Of a stretch of 64,000 nucleotides of DNA, positions 61,893-64,000 are shown in pieces (the stretch's first letter is position 1; every line of letters starts with the position of its first letter). The notes beneath the pieces are model-generated. The model had not been told where the DNA came from. It worked only from the letters and a program-made list of their open reading frames with translations, and did not search any database. Origin of the DNA: Ichthyophthirius multifiliis (taxonomy: Eukaryota; Ciliophora; Oligohymenophorea; Hymenostomatida); the NCBI RefSeq assembly GCF_000220395.1, contig NW_004085877.1, forward strand, positions 27,008 through 91,007, given 5' to 3'. Both the position numbers and the translations under genes were made by a program.

Positions 61893-64000
61893 TTTTTTAT
61901 ATAAATTTTTTTATTTTTTTTAAATATATATAATATAATTAAAAATAATTTATTCTATTTATATATAATTTTTTTTTTTATATTTCCCTCTATTATATTA
62001 TTAGAATTTTTATATATAATATATTATTAATTTTTCTATTTTATTATTAGCCTATAATTTAATATAATATTTTCATATAAATTATTTTGTTTTTTTATAT
62101 TTAAGAATAGAGAACAAATTTCAATTATAAAATGAATAAAAAAATAAGTTATATTAAAATATTTATATATAAAAACTTAACGTAAATCTACAAATGTAAA
62201 AAATTTAATATAAATAATTTTATCAAATAATGTAAAATTTAAATTAAAGAAGATAATGAATATACAAATTATAAAAATATATTTATTATATTATATTTTA
62301 ATTTAATATAATATAATATAATATAATATAATATAATATAATATATAATATAAAATATAATATAATATATATAATTTATAATATTAATTATTAGACTTTT
62401 CAAAAAATTAATTTTTAAACAATTTTAAGAATCATAATTTTTTTAATGCATTTATTTAATATATTTTTAATTAAAAAAAATAATATTTAAATTATTATAT
62501 TTCTATAAAGAAAATAATTTTTATTATTTTTAAAATTTTTTATGTTTTGTTTAGTTTGTTAAAAGCTTTTAGTTTTAAATATTTTATAAAATTTTATAAT
62601 TAAAATAAAATAATCTTAATTGATTAAAACATGATAAAATTATTTTTTATAAACATCAAATTCATTTTATTTTACTTTATTTTTTATATATAATTATAAA
62701 ATTAATTAATTAAAATTTACTTCTCGATTCTGATTATATTTAAAATATTTATAAAAGTGTTAAAAAAAAAAAAAAAAATAATAAAAAATTACATTATAGT
62801 TAAAATATAGAATTATATAAAAATATAATAATTCTTTTAAATAATTATTTGAATAAATATTTTTAACATATAATATTAAAAATAAAAATTATTTTAAAAA
62901 AAACAAAATATTATTTTAAAATAAATTTTATATAAATATTATATTAAAATTCAAAAAAAATTAGAAAAAATTAAACTTTTAAATTTGATTTATCAATATT
63001 TTATGAATTCATTTATAAATTTTTAAAAATACATATGCTTATAATAATTTTTTAATAAAATAATTATATATAAAAATATATATATGAAAATACATAAATA
63101 TAGGTATAATTATATATTATTATTTTTATTTATAAATATATTAATAAATGCATACTAATATATATTTTTAAATTTTAATATCAATATATTAAGTGATTAA
63201 TTATTATATAAAATTTTTTATCTATTAATTTTAAATATATTTTTATAATATTTATAATTATTATTTATGATTTTGAATAATATTGAATATTAAAAGGTAT
63301 AATATATATTTATAATTTATTTTATTTACAAAATATAAATTATATTTATCATATTTTTTATACTATTTAATTCTATAAAATTTTAAAATTTTAATTTACG
63401 ATATTCATTTAGTTGGAAAAAATAAATATATAGTTTATTAATAAATAGAATAAATAAAATAGAAGTGTATATAACTTATTAAATACATACATATACATAT
63501 ATTTAAAGAAAAAAATATTAAAAAAATTTTTAAAAAAGTAAAAAAAGAAGTTAATTTATTGAAAAGAATATAAAACAAAATAATAAAAATATATATAATT
63601 ATAAAATTAAAAATTAAATAGTAAAAATAAAGCTTTAGTAAATATTAAGTGTATTTAAAAAGACAAAAATATAAATAAATCGATTATATTATAATTTAAA
63701 AAATAAAAAAAAATTAAAAAAACTTAAATAAAAGAAAAACAATAAAATAAAATAATAAGAATTAAAAATTTAAAATAAAAAAAAAATTAAATAATAATAA
63801 TAATAATTTTTTAAAAAAATTTAAAATTAATATTATATAATTAGTAATTGATTTAATATAATTATAAAAAAAATATTGATAGTTATAGTTAAAAGAAATA
63901 TTTATAAAATAGAAATAATAAAAAATAAAAATAAAATATTATAAGTAAAATTAAAAAAAGAAAAACAAAATAAAAAATAAAAATTAAAATTAAATTAAAA
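61893..64000. other. AT-rich region to right edge
   Basis: About 2.1 kb of A+T-dominated sequence. No coding-like frame longer than about 40 codons on either strand. No telomeric C4A2/G4T2 repeat appears, so this is not a chromosome end. The pentamer microsatellite at 62303-62368 is the only clear structure. Confidence 0.65.
62303..62368. repeat. (ATATA/TATAA)n pentamer microsatellite
   Basis: About a dozen near-perfect 5-bp units, with slight degeneration after 62345. Similar pentamers occur at 44739-44766. Confidence 0.85.

Noticed and set aside
1-64000. Reading the window as a mass of pseudogenes full of TAA/TAG stops
   Set aside because: Under the ciliate code the same frames are long, carry intact domains in order and end in TGA.
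62281-64000. Telomere or subtelomere at the right edge
   Set aside because: Only AT pentamers and homopolymers are present; no C4A2/G4T2 repeat.
1-64000. Transposons, CRISPR arrays, rRNA or tRNA genes
   Set aside because: Scanned both strands for transposase or reverse transcriptase motifs, regularly spaced repeats and G+C-rich RNA genes; none was found.

Overview
The window reads as macronuclear DNA of an oligohymenophorean ciliate. Genes only make sense with the ciliate code: TAA and TAG read as glutamine in long open frames carrying recognisable domains, and TGA is the only stop. Overall A+T is extreme (roughly 85% by eye), introns are short, AT-only GT..AG introns of about 27-300 bp, and genes sit close together on both strands. 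That combination resembles a hymenostome such as Ichthyophthirius more than the less AT-rich Tetrahymena; the genus is inference. No telomere, rRNA, tRNA, CRISPR or mobile element was seen.

Layout. 1-1217 (-): partial IQ-motif protein running off the left edge. 3208-7689 (+): SCP/FCP1-type phosphatase with a huge Q/N-rich N-terminus. 8042-13058 (+): PACRG-like protein, a coiled-coil protein, and a mitochondrial protein with an mS45/Bot1-like segment. 13236-15931 (-): mitochondrial DEAD-box helicase and a nucleoporin-like Q/P-repeat protein. 16035-19786 (+): importin-alpha-like protein and the CAF-1 WD40 subunit. 21862-31350 (+): a PIEZO mechanosensitive channel, the largest gene. 31351-38012: gene-poor, with a decayed protein kinase, a Q-rich single-exon gene and another decayed gene. 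38013-41067 (+): lysophospholipid acyltransferase and an unknown two-part protein. 40982-44706 (-): Rab-like GTPase fused to about 900 low-complexity residues. 45095-46628 (+): unknown. 46711-55043 (-): a candidate CFAP92-like axonemal protein, a coiled-coil protein and a cyclic-nucleotide-binding K+ channel. 56327-57526 (+): secreted Cys-helix repeat protein. 57870-61892 (-): a second importin-alpha-like protein and a ZZ/UBA autophagy-receptor-like protein. 61893-64000: AT-rich with no gene seen.

Themes. Cilia and excitability (PACRG-like, CFAP92-like, PIEZO, CNBD K+ channel), nuclear transport (two importin-alpha-like genes and a Nup-like gene, one pair head to head), S-phase chromatin assembly (CAF-1 subunit with two E2F-like sites upstream), and selective autophagy. 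The ORFs listed by standard-code translation are mostly fragments or antisense shadows of these genes. Exon joins were worked out by eye from GT/AG and reading frame; individual boundaries may be off by a few bases.
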